The notes: generated by a model from the letters alone, not told the origin. A stretch of DNA of 44,232 nucleotides from Photobacterium rosenbergii (GCF_003026455.1 NZ_PYMB01000031.1:1-44232), one strand, 5' to 3'. Counted from the stretch's first letter, positions 1-7,933 are shown. Numbers and translations: made by a program.

Positions 1-302
1 CATAATCAGCAAAGAGCGATGTAAAACAGGTAAGACCGACCAGTAAAAGCTAGAGAGGGCCTAAGGTGCTTAGATACCGCTTCCTAGAGTTAGCTTACTG
101 GTGCGACTACATTTTAGGGCGGGGTAGTTCCCCAAAAAAGCCCGTATATAAGTGCGCATCTATACCTTGTTTTAGTTTTGTTTCTTTGTTGATTTCCCAA
201 GGGAGTCCATATAAGGCCCTCGTTCCCTCTTTTCCCAGAACCTCGCGTTTTCCGAAGGCCAAAACGCGAAAAGGGCTCGCAAAAATGCGAGCCCTTCGAA
301 TG
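1..302. other. non-coding stretch before tRNA-Ser
   Basis: No credible gene is visible here. Open frames that cross this stretch run straight through the tRNA and its terminator and have no ribosome-binding site. A short GC-rich inverted repeat (GGGCGGGG...CCCC...GCCC) lies near 117-145, and the tRNA terminator lies at 271-296. What precedes position 1 cannot be seen. Confidence 0.5.
271..296 (-). terminator. rho-independent terminator of tRNA-Ser
   Basis: A perfect 10-bp stem (AAGGGCTCGC paired with GCGAGCCCTT) closes a 6-nt loop. On the minus strand it is followed directly by TTTTCGCGTTTT. It begins just past the 3' CCA end of the tRNA, as expected for a monocistronic tRNA. Confidence 0.8.
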
Positions 303-393
303 TGGCGGAGAGATAGGGATTTGAACCCTAGATACGCTATTAACGTATGCCGGTTTTCAAGACCGGTGCTTTCAACCACTCAGCCATCTCTCC
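303..393 (-). tRNA. tRNA-Ser (anticodon TGA)
   Basis: On the minus strand the sequence starts GGAGAGATGGCTGAGTGGTT and ends GGGTTCAAATCCCTATCTCTCCGCCA-like, with the CCA encoded. The acceptor arms GGAGAGA and TCTCTCC pair, the T-loop GGTTCAAATCC is canonical, and the anticodon loop CTTGAAA places TGA at 357-359. The 91-nt length and long variable arm (CATACGTTAATAGCGTAT) identify a class II serine tRNA. Serine tRNAs are frequent integration sites, but no integrase or att repeat is visible beside it here. Confidence 0.96.
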
Positions 394-408
394 GTAAGTG
401 CGGTGAAT

Positions 409-435
409 ATTATGGGATATTCCGACCGCTGTAAA
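409..435 (-). promoter_or_regulatory. candidate promoter of tRNA-Ser
   Basis: Reading leftward there is TTTACA (430-435), a 15-bp spacer and CATAAT (409-414), then a GC-containing discriminator before the tRNA 5' end. The spacer is shorter than the usual 16-18 bp, so the exact hexamers are uncertain. The position is right for a tRNA promoter. Confidence 0.4.
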
Positions 436-783
436 CCCTTGGTAAAACCAATTGACCAAGTTATCAACGATTCATGCAATCTATCGACAAAGCTAATAAT
501 AAACAACCACTTGAGTGATTAATTATCACTCTGCCAATAGGCATAAAATTGCTGTGTCAAAGAGGGAATATTAGGTCTGTGAAAAAGTGATCTGACAACG
601 TGATTTTTCACTAGGGTGGAACCTTCAACATTACCCCTGTTTGGGTGTGGAGAAAAGCAAGTTTTCATAGTTTTTGCACAATTTTGGGATGTGTCACAAA
701 GTCGATTTTAACGTCTTAACGTCAGCAAAATCGTTTGATAAAGATAAGTTGATTTCGACGCAGGGGTTCTTTAGGAGGTTAAT
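436..783. other. intergenic region upstream of the RRRIE small protein
   Basis: No gene is supported in this roughly 350-nt stretch. It holds an inverted repeat, GTGAAAAA (579-586) and TTTTTCAC (604-611), which could be an operator or part of an RNA leader. The end carries a consensus Shine-Dalgarno AGGAGG at 773-778 for the next gene. A small RNA cannot be excluded from sequence alone. Confidence 0.35.
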
Positions 784-981
784 GTGTCTATCAATTCTAT
801 CGATCACAATGAAATTTCTGATGTGTCTTCAAAGTGGGATTTCAAAGACGAAACGGCTTCACACATCTCCCAAAACAAACGCCAACAGGCAGAAGCGCGC
901 CGTCGCATTGAGATGCTTCGAGATATTCGTGCCAGCGGCCTAACTATCGAGGAAGCAAAAGAACTTGGGCTAATCCACTAG
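784..981 (+). CDS. small PA3496-like RRRIE protein
   Basis: This is a 65-residue hydrophilic protein with a basic helix, RRRIEMLRDIR, at residues 39-49, followed by an acidic tail ending EEAKELGLIH. The layout resembles the short PA3496-type proteins annotated as putative envelope integrity factors, which share an RRRIE stretch, but similarity is only to that motif. The GTG start is chosen because AGGAGG lies 5 nt upstream. An overlapping ATG two bases earlier (782) opens a different frame that lacks any family resemblance. It lies upstream of trxC on the same strand, with a 165-nt gap that argues for separate transcription. No biochemical role can be read from the sequence. Confidence 0.7.
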   Translation: MSINSIDHNEISDVSSKWDFKDETASHISQNKRQQAEARRRIEMLRDIRASGLTIEEAKELGLIH

Positions 982-1146
982 GGGATATACCCATTGATTA
1001 ATAACCGATAACGATAATCGACCATCAAATTAGAGGTAAACCTAATCGATAGATTATTTCTATCAATAGAATCTGTTAATCCGGCTTTGCTATTACTTGG
1101 GTAGTCGTTAAATTAGTAAGAAATAATACTTACTGGAACCCAAATC

Positions 1147-1581
1147 ATGACAACAATGACTACCCGCTGTCCTCACTGCAAAGCGATGAACCGTATTCCT
1201 ACGGAGCGAGTGAACGAGATCGCAACCTGCGGTGCCTGTAAAGATCGCTTGCTAGACGGTATGCCAATTGAAGGTACTGCTGACAATTTCCTCTCTCTTA
1301 TCCAAAGTGATAAGCCTGTTGTCGTCGACTTCTGGGCCCCGTGGTGTAACCCTTGTATTGGTTTCGCACCTATTTTCGAAGATGTTGCCAAAGAAAGAAA
1401 TGGCGAAGTTCGCTTTGTCAAAATTGATACTGAAGCCCAGCAGGCATTAGCAGGCCAATACCGTATCCGCAGTATCCCAACAGTGATGGTATTCAAAAAT
1501 GGCCAGATGGTCGATACCATCAATGGTGCCTTACCAAAAGGCCAGTTTGATCAGTGGTTAAATCAAGCCTTAACCAAGTAA
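1147..1581 (+). CDS. trxC: thioredoxin 2 with variant WCNPC active site
   Basis: This is a cytosolic thiol-disulfide reductase of 144 residues. The N-terminal zinc finger characteristic of TrxC is present: CPHC at about residues 8-11 and CGAC at about 28-31. It is followed by a full thioredoxin fold with FWAPW before the active site, a cis-proline segment (SIPTVMVF) and a C-terminal helix. The active site reads WCNPC rather than the WCGPC of E. coli TrxC and most thioredoxins, and Ile follows where Arg or Lys is common. TrxC is reduced by thioredoxin reductase and is OxyR-controlled in E. coli; no OxyR site was identified here. The gene stands alone, with a bidirectional terminator separating it from the convergent chemoreceptor. 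Identity is firm; the effect of Gly to Asn on redox potential is unknown. Confidence 0.95.
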   Translation: MTTMTTRCPHCKAMNRIPTERVNEIATCGACKDRLLDGMPIEGTADNFLSLIQSDKPVVVDFWAPWCNPCIGFAPIFEDVAKERNGEVRFVKIDTEAQQALAGQYRIRSIPTVMVFKNGQMVDTINGALPKGQFDQWLNQALTK

Positions 1582-1597
1582 CTCCGACCTGCCGTTC

Positions 1598-1629
1598 AAA
1601 AAAAACCACAAGCTAAGCTTGTGGTTTTA
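1598..1629. terminator. bidirectional terminator between trxC and chemoreceptor
   Basis: An 11-bp stem (AACCACAAGCT / AGCTTGTGGTT) is flanked by an A-run on the left and TTTT on the right. It can therefore end both convergent genes. Confidence 0.85.
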
Positions 1630-1658
1630 TGTTTGAAGCCATTTCGAACCTGAGAAAT

Positions 1659-3275
1659 TTACACTTTAAACTGCTTAAGCTGATCCCCCAGTGTCGCAGC
1701 AGCTTCACTTAATGACTGGCTTTCAGAAGCCAAGTGCTGGGCAGCCTTGTTGATATCATCGGTCGCGGTATGGATCAGGTTAACCGTATTGTTCACCTCT
1801 TCAGTTACCGTGCCTTGTTGCTCTGCAGCGGTAGCAACCTGCATGATCATGTCATTAGCGCTTGTCACCAAGCCGGCAATGCGATTAAGTTCATTTTGAA
1901 CTTGCTCGGTATGCTGAACACTGTATTGTGTTTGCTCGGTGCTTTCCGCCATGGATTGCACGGTATTAAGTGTACTTTCGGTCAGCTTATCAATGGTTTC
2001 CTGGATCTCGATGGTTGACTGCTGGGTTCGGCTGGCAAGGTTGCGCACCTCATCAGCTACAACAGCGAAACCACGCCCCTGCTCACCGGCTCTAGCCGCT
2101 TCAATCGCCGCATTGAGCGCCAGCAGGTTTGTTTGCTCTGAGACGCCTTGGATAACTTGGGTGACATTGCCAATCTCTTCCACACCGTGCTTCAGTTCGC
2201 CCACACGCAGATCGGAATTTGCGATACCCTCGGAAACATTGTGAATCGCTGACATTGCCTGCAGCATACGCTGGTTGCTCGCTTCAACTTGGGAATTAAT
2301 TTCCGCGGTAGAGCTCGATACTGTTTCAGCATTCTGTGCAACATCACTGATCGTGGCGCTCATCTCTTCCATTGCAGTCGCCAACTGGGCAAGTTGCTGA
2401 TTCTGCTCTGTAATTGATTGAGCACACTGCTCACTTGCAGCGGCAATCGTGCCAGCCATACTCACTGATTGCTGGGCATTGTGGCTAGCGGCTTGCAATG
2501 TAGTACGCATAGAGGACGAAGCCTGATGCAAGGCATCGGCAATCTGACCGATTTCATCCTGGCGATCCATGGAGAAATTTTGAGTGAGATCCCCCTGCTC
2601 CAGTTTGCGAACCCGTTCTGTCAATAGCTGGATCGGCTGACTGATGTCAGTACTTATCCAAAAGCCTAACCCAATCAAAAGTGCAATGAACACCACACTT
2701 ACCCCTAACTGGAAAACAATCCCGTCAAAGAAACGCTCTTCGATATCCAGCAGGTGCACGCCCGTGCCAACAACCCAACCCCACTTGGCAAAGTTCTCGA
2801 CATAGGAAATTTTTTCAGAAACCTCACCGCTCGGTGCTATCCAAGCATAATCCAAAAAGCCAGCACCAGAGCGACGAGCAATAGTCGTCATTTCCAGCCA
2901 ATGCTGTTTACCCGATGCATCCGTTACGGCTTGCATCGATTGCCCCTCTTGCTGTCGACGAAGCGGGTGCATCACGAGAGAATTATCGGTCGCAATTACC
3001 CAAAAATAGTTATCGCCATCAAAACGCATCGCGGACAACGCCGACTTGGCTTCCTGTTGTGCTAATTCCTGATCTAATGGGTATTTATCCGAATAATATT
3101 GCACTAAGGAAATAGCGGCTTTCACTTGTTCCTGCATTGACGCTTTGCGGTCTGCAATATCGCTCTGAAAGCTTTCATTAGCCTGAAAAACAGTATTAAA
3201 AAGCATTAATATGGCTGCAATGGCAATTAATGCCAATAATTTGGCTCTTACCCCATAATGCCGAAGTAGGTTCAT
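1659..3275 (-). CDS. methyl-accepting chemotaxis protein with Cache sensor
   Basis: This is an inner-membrane chemoreceptor of 538 residues. TM1 lies near residues 12-30. A periplasmic single Cache (sCache_2-like) domain spans about 33-185, including DNYFWVIATDNSLVMHP. TM2 lies near 190-210, a HAMP domain at about 211-265, and a long cytoplasmic coiled coil follows. Its tip carries the hallmark hairpin NLLALNAAIEAARAGEQGRG near 385-405, which binds CheA and CheW. The ligand cannot be predicted; many sCache_2 receptors sense small organic acids. The C-terminus (QLKQFKV) lacks the NWETF-type tether for CheR and CheB. The start is supported by GAGGG a few bases upstream. It is monocistronic and divergent from the MOSC/reductase gene. 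Confidence 0.93.
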   Translation of the reverse strand: MNLLRHYGVRAKLLALIAIAAILMLFNTVFQANESFQSDIADRKASMQEQVKAAISLVQYYSDKYPLDQELAQQEAKSALSAMRFDGDNYFWVIATDNSLVMHPLRRQQEGQSMQAVTDASGKQHWLEMTTIARRSGAGFLDYAWIAPSGEVSEKISYVENFAKWGWVVGTGVHLLDIEERFFDGIVFQLGVSVVFIALLIGLGFWISTDISQPIQLLTERVRKLEQGDLTQNFSMDRQDEIGQIADALHQASSSMRTTLQAASHNAQQSVSMAGTIAAASEQCAQSITEQNQQLAQLATAMEEMSATISDVAQNAETVSSSTAEINSQVEASNQRMLQAMSAIHNVSEGIANSDLRVGELKHGVEEIGNVTQVIQGVSEQTNLLALNAAIEAARAGEQGRGFAVVADEVRNLASRTQQSTIEIQETIDKLTESTLNTVQSMAESTEQTQYSVQHTEQVQNELNRIAGLVTSANDMIMQVATAAEQQGTVTEEVNNTVNLIHTATDDINKAAQHLASESQSLSEAAATLGDQLKQFKV

Positions 3276-3378
3276 AGCTCCCTCTTTGGTTAGATTATTA
3301 TTTTCCAGATATTATGAACGACCAAACATGTCTATTTCTTACAAATATTCATAAAGTTCATAATCTTAGTCATCAATA

Positions 3379-3402
3379 TTGTAAAAAAGTATAAATTTAC
3401 AA
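3379..3402. promoter_or_regulatory. inverted repeat TTGTAAA-N10-TTTACAA, candidate operator
   Basis: A perfect 7-bp inverted repeat lies in the divergent intergenic region between the chemoreceptor and the MOSC/Hcr fusion gene. Its size and symmetry suit a dimeric repressor or activator. Which regulator binds cannot be told; it does not exactly match FNR, CRP or NsrR consensus. Confidence 0.35.
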
Positions 3403-3549
3403 AGCAGTATTTTGAGGTAAGCCGATCTTTTCAACATTATCACTCAGATATTATAGGAATGACCGTTAACGAATTTTGCACCGTGACAAAAAACTATTTG
3501 GTAGAATGAAGGCATCCATAGAACTAATAACGATACAAGGATGAAAATA

Positions 3550-5379
3550 GTGAGCAAACCAGCCAAAAATCCGACGTTGAGCCAAATCAACGTATTTCCC
3601 GTTAAGTCAATTGCAGGTATTAGCCAATCGCATGCCTGGGTTGAGCAACAAGGCTTGAGTTTTGACCGACGCTTCATGGTCGCAAGACCTGATGGCAGCA
3701 TGATCACGGCACGGAAACACCCCCAGTTGGTCAAAGTGTCGGCAGCACTATTACCCCATGGCTTGGTGCTTAACTATCCTGAGCAGTCATCATTGAAACT
3801 TCAATACAGCGACTTTGCGATGACGGAGTCAGAAGCGACCGTATGGAGCGACACTTTCAATGCTTACCTCACCACCGAAGAAGCGAATAAGTGGTTCAGC
3901 CAAATTATCGGAGAACCCGTACATCTTCTGTTTACTGGCGAGCAATCTCAACGCCTGAGAGCCAAGATCAGCCAAAATGTCAGCTTTGCCGACGGCTACC
4001 CAATGCTCATCATCAGTGAGGCGTCATTGGATGCACTCAATGAAAGAAGCTCACAACGCCACACTATGGATCAGTTCCGCACCAACCTCGTGGTATCAGG
4101 CACCGAACCCTTTGCGGAAGATGGCTGGAAACGGATTCGAATTGGAGAAGTAGAGTTTGAATCCGTGAAGCCTTGCTCCCGCTGTATTCTGACGACGGTT
4201 GATCCTAACACAGGCGAGTTCAGCCAGTTGAAAGAGCCACTCAATACGCTGTCTTCTTTCCGTTCAGACGGCAGTGGCGAGGTGTACTTCGGCCAGAATC
4301 TCGTTGCCCTTAATGAAGGCCTGATCAGAGCCGGAGATAAAGTCGAAGTGCTCGAAACCAAACCCAAAGAGATTTACCCTGATAGCGGCACTCAGTCCCT
4401 TACCTTGACTTGTGTCGAGCGTGAAGAGATTGCCCGAGACTTCTCTACGTTTTGGTTAGAACCCGCAAAACAGCAAGCATTGCCAACTTACCAACCGGGA
4501 CAACACCTTCCTATTCAGGTAGAAATCAACGGTGAATATGTTGCCCGTCGCTATACCCTATCCTCTAGTCCTTCTCGTCCCGGCCGATTTGGGATCTCGG
4601 TAAAGCGGGTTGACGACGGTCGGATTTCCAATTGGCTACATGACCATTTCCAAGTTGGTGACACCTTAGTGGCCCAACAGCCAGATGGTAGCTTCCATTT
4701 AGGCCACCACACCGACAAGCTATTGTTGCTTTCTGCCGGAAGTGGTGTCACGCCAATGATTTCGATGTTGCGCTACCTTGCCGACCATGATCTGGTGCGG
4801 GATATCATTTTCTATCACCAATGCCGTACCCAAGCTGATATTCCTTATCTTGAGGAATTGAAGACGTTAGAGAAGCAATTCCCTCAACTTAAAGTAATGA
4901 TTGCCCTTAGCCGACCTGACAAAAAATGGAAAGGCTTATCTGGCCGTCTTGAAGCATCGCATCTTGAAAAGCTTGAAGCATTGGGCGAACGTCAGGTCTT
5001 TGTCTGCGGGCCAAACCGCTTCATGGATGATGCCAAAACATTGTTGTTGAATGCCGGTCTTGATGCAGCGCAGTACCACCAAGAGGCGTTTGGACCACTG
5101 ACTCGCGAGGTCAATAAGACCAAAGAGGTTACTATCAGCATCAACGGTAACTTATTCAGTGGCGATAACCAAAAGACGTTGCTTGAACAAGCTGAAGCTG
5201 CTGGGCTCAATGTCTCCAACAGTTGCCGGGCCGGATTCTGCGGGGCGTGCAAAATGACGTTGGAGTCTGGTGAGGTGGATCAACCTGATGTACCAGCCCT
5301 GCTTCCGGGCGAGAAGGAATCAGGTAAGGTGCTGGCCTGTTGCTGTGTGCCAAAAACAGATGTAGAGCTTGTCGACTAG
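3550..5379 (+). CDS. MOSC domain-Hcr-type reductase-ferredoxin fusion
   Basis: This is a three-module redox protein. An N-terminal beta-barrel and MOSC domain (about 10-270) carries the CSRC segment (KPCSRCILTTVDP) expected of MOSC proteins. A ferredoxin-reductase module (about 285-510) has the FAD motif RRYTLSSSP and the nucleotide motif SAGSGVTPM. A C-terminal plant-type 2Fe-2S domain has CRAGFCGACK plus a downstream Cys. MOSC proteins of the YcbX type handle molybdenum-cofactor chemistry on N-hydroxylated compounds, and the reductase half resembles Hcr, the electron donor to the hybrid-cluster protein Hcp. The fusion suggests NAD(P)H feeding a Moco reaction, an inference. The GTG at 3550 is preferred because AAGGA (3537-3541) lies 8 nt upstream; the in-frame ATG at 3541 overlaps that site. 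No hcp is adjacent. Confidence 0.88.
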   Translation: MSKPAKNPTLSQINVFPVKSIAGISQSHAWVEQQGLSFDRRFMVARPDGSMITARKHPQLVKVSAALLPHGLVLNYPEQSSLKLQYSDFAMTESEATVWSDTFNAYLTTEEANKWFSQIIGEPVHLLFTGEQSQRLRAKISQNVSFADGYPMLIISEASLDALNERSSQRHTMDQFRTNLVVSGTEPFAEDGWKRIRIGEVEFESVKPCSRCILTTVDPNTGEFSQLKEPLNTLSSFRSDGSGEVYFGQNLVALNEGLIRAGDKVEVLETKPKEIYPDSGTQSLTLTCVEREEIARDFSTFWLEPAKQQALPTYQPGQHLPIQVEINGEYVARRYTLSSSPSRPGRFGISVKRVDDGRISNWLHDHFQVGDTLVAQQPDGSFHLGHHTDKLLLLSAGSGVTPMISMLRYLADHDLVRDIIFYHQCRTQADIPYLEELKTLEKQFPQLKVMIALSRPDKKWKGLSGRLEASHLEKLEALGERQVFVCGPNRFMDDAKTLLLNAGLDAAQYHQEAFGPLTREVNKTKEVTISINGNLFSGDNQKTLLEQAEAAGLNVSNSCRAGFCGACKMTLESGEVDQPDVPALLPGEKESGKVLACCCVPKTDVELVD

Positions 5380-5396
5380 GCTTTCAATACGTACAA

Positions 5397-5423
5397 AACA
5401 GCCACCTTTCGGTGGCTGTTTTT
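5397..5423 (+). terminator. rho-independent terminator after MOSC/Hcr fusion
   Basis: A 10-bp perfect stem (AACAGCCACC / GGTGGCTGTT) with a TTTC loop is followed by TTT. It may also serve the convergent lipoprotein gene. Confidence 0.85.
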
Positions 5424-5430
5424 CTATCAA

Positions 5431-5997
5431 TTACTGCTTACGCAATACGTAGTGGCTCGCCAGATCACCCTCTACGCGGTTGCCTTCTTTGTCGAGGCGG
5501 AACAACTGGTTCTCACCAACGAAGTATTGAACAACATCAGCGCCAGCACCCGGTAGGGCGATAGTGTTACCTGCGTTGTTCCAGTTGAAGGAACCTTCAT
5601 ATTCAAAGGTGCCGTCTTCCTTGCCCAGATACACCTCGGTCAGGTTAAAGGTGCCATCTTTTTTGACCACCAGCTCAGTCTTGATACCTTCACAGTCAGC
5701 ACAAGGCAGGATACCGGTGTACGTTCCATTCCAATCAAGCGCATTGCGGGCGCTGTGGGCCGAGTCAGCAATAGGCTGTGTGATTTCTGGCAGTTGTGTA
5801 GGGACCGCTCCCGATTGTTCAACCTCTGGCAAAGTCACCGGTGTCTCTGTGGTTGAAGCGCCACCAGTTTCGGTTGGGTTTTCAACAACCACTGCAGCTT
5901 CAGTCTCTGTTTGAGATGGGGATTCCGGTGTGGCTTTTTGATCACATCCCGCCAGTACGAAGCCAGCCACAACCAGTGCAAGTAAGGTCTTTTTCAT
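5431..5997 (-). CDS. NlpE-like outer-membrane lipoprotein
   Basis: The product is 188 residues. MKKTLLALVVAGFVLAGC is a signal peptide with lipobox LAGC, so Cys18 should be lipidated. A Ser/Thr/Glu-rich linker of about 65 residues follows. It leads into an NlpE N-terminal-type beta domain, NGTYTGILPCADCEGIKTEL, which keeps the family CxxC pair. E. coli NlpE links surface adhesion and copper or lipoprotein stress to the Cpx response; the same role here is an inference. The start at 5997 is chosen over the upstream in-frame ATG because AAGGA lies about 7 nt upstream and the signal peptide then begins properly. The C-terminal OB domain of E. coli NlpE is absent, as in many shorter homologues. 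Confidence 0.85.
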   Translation of the reverse strand: MKKTLLALVVAGFVLAGCDQKATPESPSQTETEAAVVVENPTETGGASTTETPVTLPEVEQSGAVPTQLPEITQPIADSAHSARNALDWNGTYTGILPCADCEGIKTELVVKKDGTFNLTEVYLGKEDGTFEYEGSFNWNNAGNTIALPGAGADVVQYFVGENQLFRLDKEGNRVEGDLASHYVLRKQ

Positions 5998-6093
5998 CTT
6001 GATTTCCTTAGTTAGCATTCTCACTTAACTTGGTAGCTATTGTAGTGCGCGGATTGTGGGCGCAACGTCATCGCTAGGTTAGAGATACGTCAA

Positions 6094-6124
6094 AACCACC
6101 GTAAGCCAATGACTCACGGTGGTT
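6094..6124 (-). terminator. hairpin downstream of tnaA, probable terminator
   Basis: A 9-bp stem (AACCACCGT / ACGGTGGTT) follows the tnaA stop codon in the direction of transcription. Only a short T-tract comes after it, so efficiency is uncertain. Confidence 0.6.
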
Positions 6125-6158
6125 ATCACACCTAATTGATGCTTTTTTAGTTGTTTAT

Positions 6159-7562
6159 TTAGTCGGATACAGGCTTGAGCCTTGCGGTAAAGTGGCGCAG
6201 TACCGGCGGCTCATACTCGAATTCCAACCCACGAATTTCACTTGCCCGCTGGTAAACGGCAATAAGCGCATCAGCGACATAATCCATGTGATCATTGGTA
6301 TAAACCCGGCGTGGGATCGTCAGCCTCATCAGCTCCAATGCAGTCTCTTTCTGTTTACCCGTTTGCGGATCACGTCCCATTAGCAGCGAGCCGATTTCCA
6401 CAGCTCGAACACCAGACTCTAAATAAAGCTCATTACACAAAGCATGAGCCGGGAATTGATGAGGGGGAATATGAGGTAGCATTTTCTTGGCATCGACAAA
6501 CACTGCATGCCCACCGGTTGGGTATTGGATAGGCACTCCCCCCTCACGCAACCTATCGCCCAAGTATTTCACTTGGCTAATACGGTAATGGAGGAAGTCT
6601 TCATCTGCCGCCTCATAGAGACCTCGCGCCAAGGCTTCCATATCCCGCCCAGCCATACCACCGTAGGTAACAAAGCCTTCCATCGGCACACAGCGGGTTC
6701 TAACTGCTTGGAACAAGTCCTCATGATCTTTGATACAGCAAAGCCCCCCAATATTAACCATGGGATCTTTTTTCGCAGACATCGTCAGGATATCGCCGTA
6801 CTGATACATCTCGCGGATGATCTCGAGAATAGATTTATCCGCATAGCCTGCTTCGCGCTGTTTGATGAAATATGCATTTTCACAGTAGCGGGCGGAATCA
6901 ATCACCACCGGAATATCATTCTTCTGCGCCAACTCATACACCGCCCGCATGTTTTCCATTGCAACAGGCTGACCTCCCGAACTATTGCAAGTCACCGTAG
7001 TGATGATGGCGGCAATGTTTGTCGAACCGTATTTTTCAATCGCAGCTTCCAGCTTTTCAAGGTCAAAGTTACCTTTCCAATCATCGTACGTAGAGGTATG
7101 GAAGGCACTTTCAGCCAGCAAGTTAATGGCTTTCCCACCGCTCATTTCAATATGGCCTGCCGTCGTATCGAAGTGGAAGTTGGACAAGAAAATCGCCTCT
7201 GATCCCCCCCTTATGCTGCGCATTCTTTCAATCAGGCAAGGGAATAGTATTTGCTCGGCACCCCTCCCCTGGTGGGCTGGCACGGTAAGTTCGTAACGGA
7301 AGAAATGCTTAACCGCCTGACAGAGGTTGTAATAGTTGCGGCTTCCGGCGTAAGACTCGTCCCCCATCATTAGCCCAGCCCACTGGTTGTCACTCATCGC
7401 CCCAGTGCCCGAGTCAGTTAACAGGTCAATATAGACATCTTCGCTGCGCAACATAAAGGGGTTATAACCCGCTTCGATTAAAGCCTGACGACGGTCTTCT
7501 TCATCCGTCATTCGAATACGTTCTACCATCTTGATACGGAATGGTTCAGGGATCCTTTTCAT
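6159..7562 (-). CDS. tnaA: tryptophanase (tryptophan indole-lyase), divergent type
   Basis: This is a PLP enzyme that splits L-tryptophan to indole, pyruvate and ammonia. It has 467 residues, close to the 471 of E. coli TnaA. The PLP lysine sits in MSAKKDPMVNIGG, and the conserved blocks IDLLTDSGTGAM, HQGRGAEQ and DSARYCENAYFIKQRE are present. Substrate markers favour tryptophan: VRAVEIG (not the VRSMERG of tyrosine phenol-lyase, whose Arg binds the phenol) and VLRHFTARL with the TnaA His. Several segments nonetheless read like tyrosine phenol-lyase (SDNQWAGLMMGDE, YGGMAGRDMEA, LTIPRRVYT). The start at 7562 is chosen because GGAG lies 7 nt upstream. The gene follows a TnaC-type leader ORF; no tnaB permease is adjacent. 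Induction by tryptophan and catabolite control are likely from the leader. Confidence 0.93.
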   Translation of the reverse strand: MKRIPEPFRIKMVERIRMTDEEDRRQALIEAGYNPFMLRSEDVYIDLLTDSGTGAMSDNQWAGLMMGDESYAGSRNYYNLCQAVKHFFRYELTVPAHQGRGAEQILFPCLIERMRSIRGGSEAIFLSNFHFDTTAGHIEMSGGKAINLLAESAFHTSTYDDWKGNFDLEKLEAAIEKYGSTNIAAIITTVTCNSSGGQPVAMENMRAVYELAQKNDIPVVIDSARYCENAYFIKQREAGYADKSILEIIREMYQYGDILTMSAKKDPMVNIGGLCCIKDHEDLFQAVRTRCVPMEGFVTYGGMAGRDMEALARGLYEAADEDFLHYRISQVKYLGDRLREGGVPIQYPTGGHAVFVDAKKMLPHIPPHQFPAHALCNELYLESGVRAVEIGSLLMGRDPQTGKQKETALELMRLTIPRRVYTNDHMDYVADALIAVYQRASEIRGLEFEYEPPVLRHFTARLKPVSD

Positions 7563-7691
7563 CTCTTTACTCCAAATTACCACCAACATTCGGCTGTCAG
7601 CGGCGAAATACAAATAACTCAACGGTGTGGAAGCCACACTGATGTCATCGGTTTACATGGATTAAATGGCCCGGTATGCCGAGCAAAGAGA

Positions 7692-7790
7692 CTACACAGG
7701 GAAGTCGTTAGAGAGGCGGAAGTCTTGGTTAAACCATGCCGACATCATCAAGGTGATGTCAGGCGTCACCACAGCAGATTGGCAGGTCAT
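7692..7790 (-). CDS. tnaC: TnaC-type tryptophan-sensing leader peptide (32 aa)
   Basis: This 32-codon ORF begins ATG at 7790 with AAGGA 8 nt upstream and ends TAG 129 nt before tnaA. It encodes ...SAWFNQDFRLSNDFPV. The block W-F-N-x-D-x2-L-x4-P reproduces the TnaC core: in E. coli Trp12, Asp16, Ile19 and Pro24 have the same spacing, and Pro is likewise CCT. In E. coli, free tryptophan stalls the ribosome at Pro24, which blocks Rho from reaching the spacer. Here one Val codon follows Pro and the stop is TAG, so stalling would block peptide transfer to Val rather than release by RF2. Proteus TnaC similarly has residues after Pro. Immediately after the stop, TCTCTTTGCTC resembles a boxA element. 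The assignment is confident; the mechanism is inferred. Confidence 0.9.
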   Translation of the reverse strand: MTCQSAVVTPDITLMMSAWFNQDFRLSNDFPV

Positions 7791-7844
7791 ATTTGCTTTC
7801 CTTCACAAATAAACAAGGGTAAGTATTGCCTATAACTCTACTTG

Positions 7845-7904
7845 ATTATAGACAATACCTAGCTTACCTAAACTCTTGCTACTGATGCTGTGACAGAGGT
7901 AATA
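7845..7904 (-). promoter_or_regulatory. tnaC-tnaA promoter with CRP-like site
   Basis: Reading leftward, a perfect -10 TATAAT lies at 7845-7850 with no good -35 upstream. A CRP-like site lies at 7889-7904: perfect half TGTGA (7889-7893 on the plus strand), 6-bp spacer, degraded half TAATA. Its centre is roughly 60 bp upstream of the expected start, like the class I CRP site of E. coli tna. A weak -35 plus a site at that distance implies CRP-dependent transcription. Confidence 0.6.
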
Positions 7905-7933
7905 ATTAATAAAAATCACAGGTTATAAGTTCG

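Noticed and set aside
303..393. tRNA-Ser as an island attachment site
   Set aside because: No integrase, no duplicated tRNA end and no mobile genes are visible on the right side.
66..434. 122-residue open frame at the left edge
   Set aside because: It runs through the tRNA-Ser gene and its terminator and has no ribosome-binding site.
674..943. 89-residue frame overlapping the RRRIE protein
   Set aside because: Different frame from the gene that has the family motif; its ATG shares the same AGGAGG by overlap only.
6507..7202. 231-residue frame opposite tnaA
   Set aside because: Antisense to strongly conserved PLP-enzyme sequence; no ribosome-binding site and no recognisable domain.
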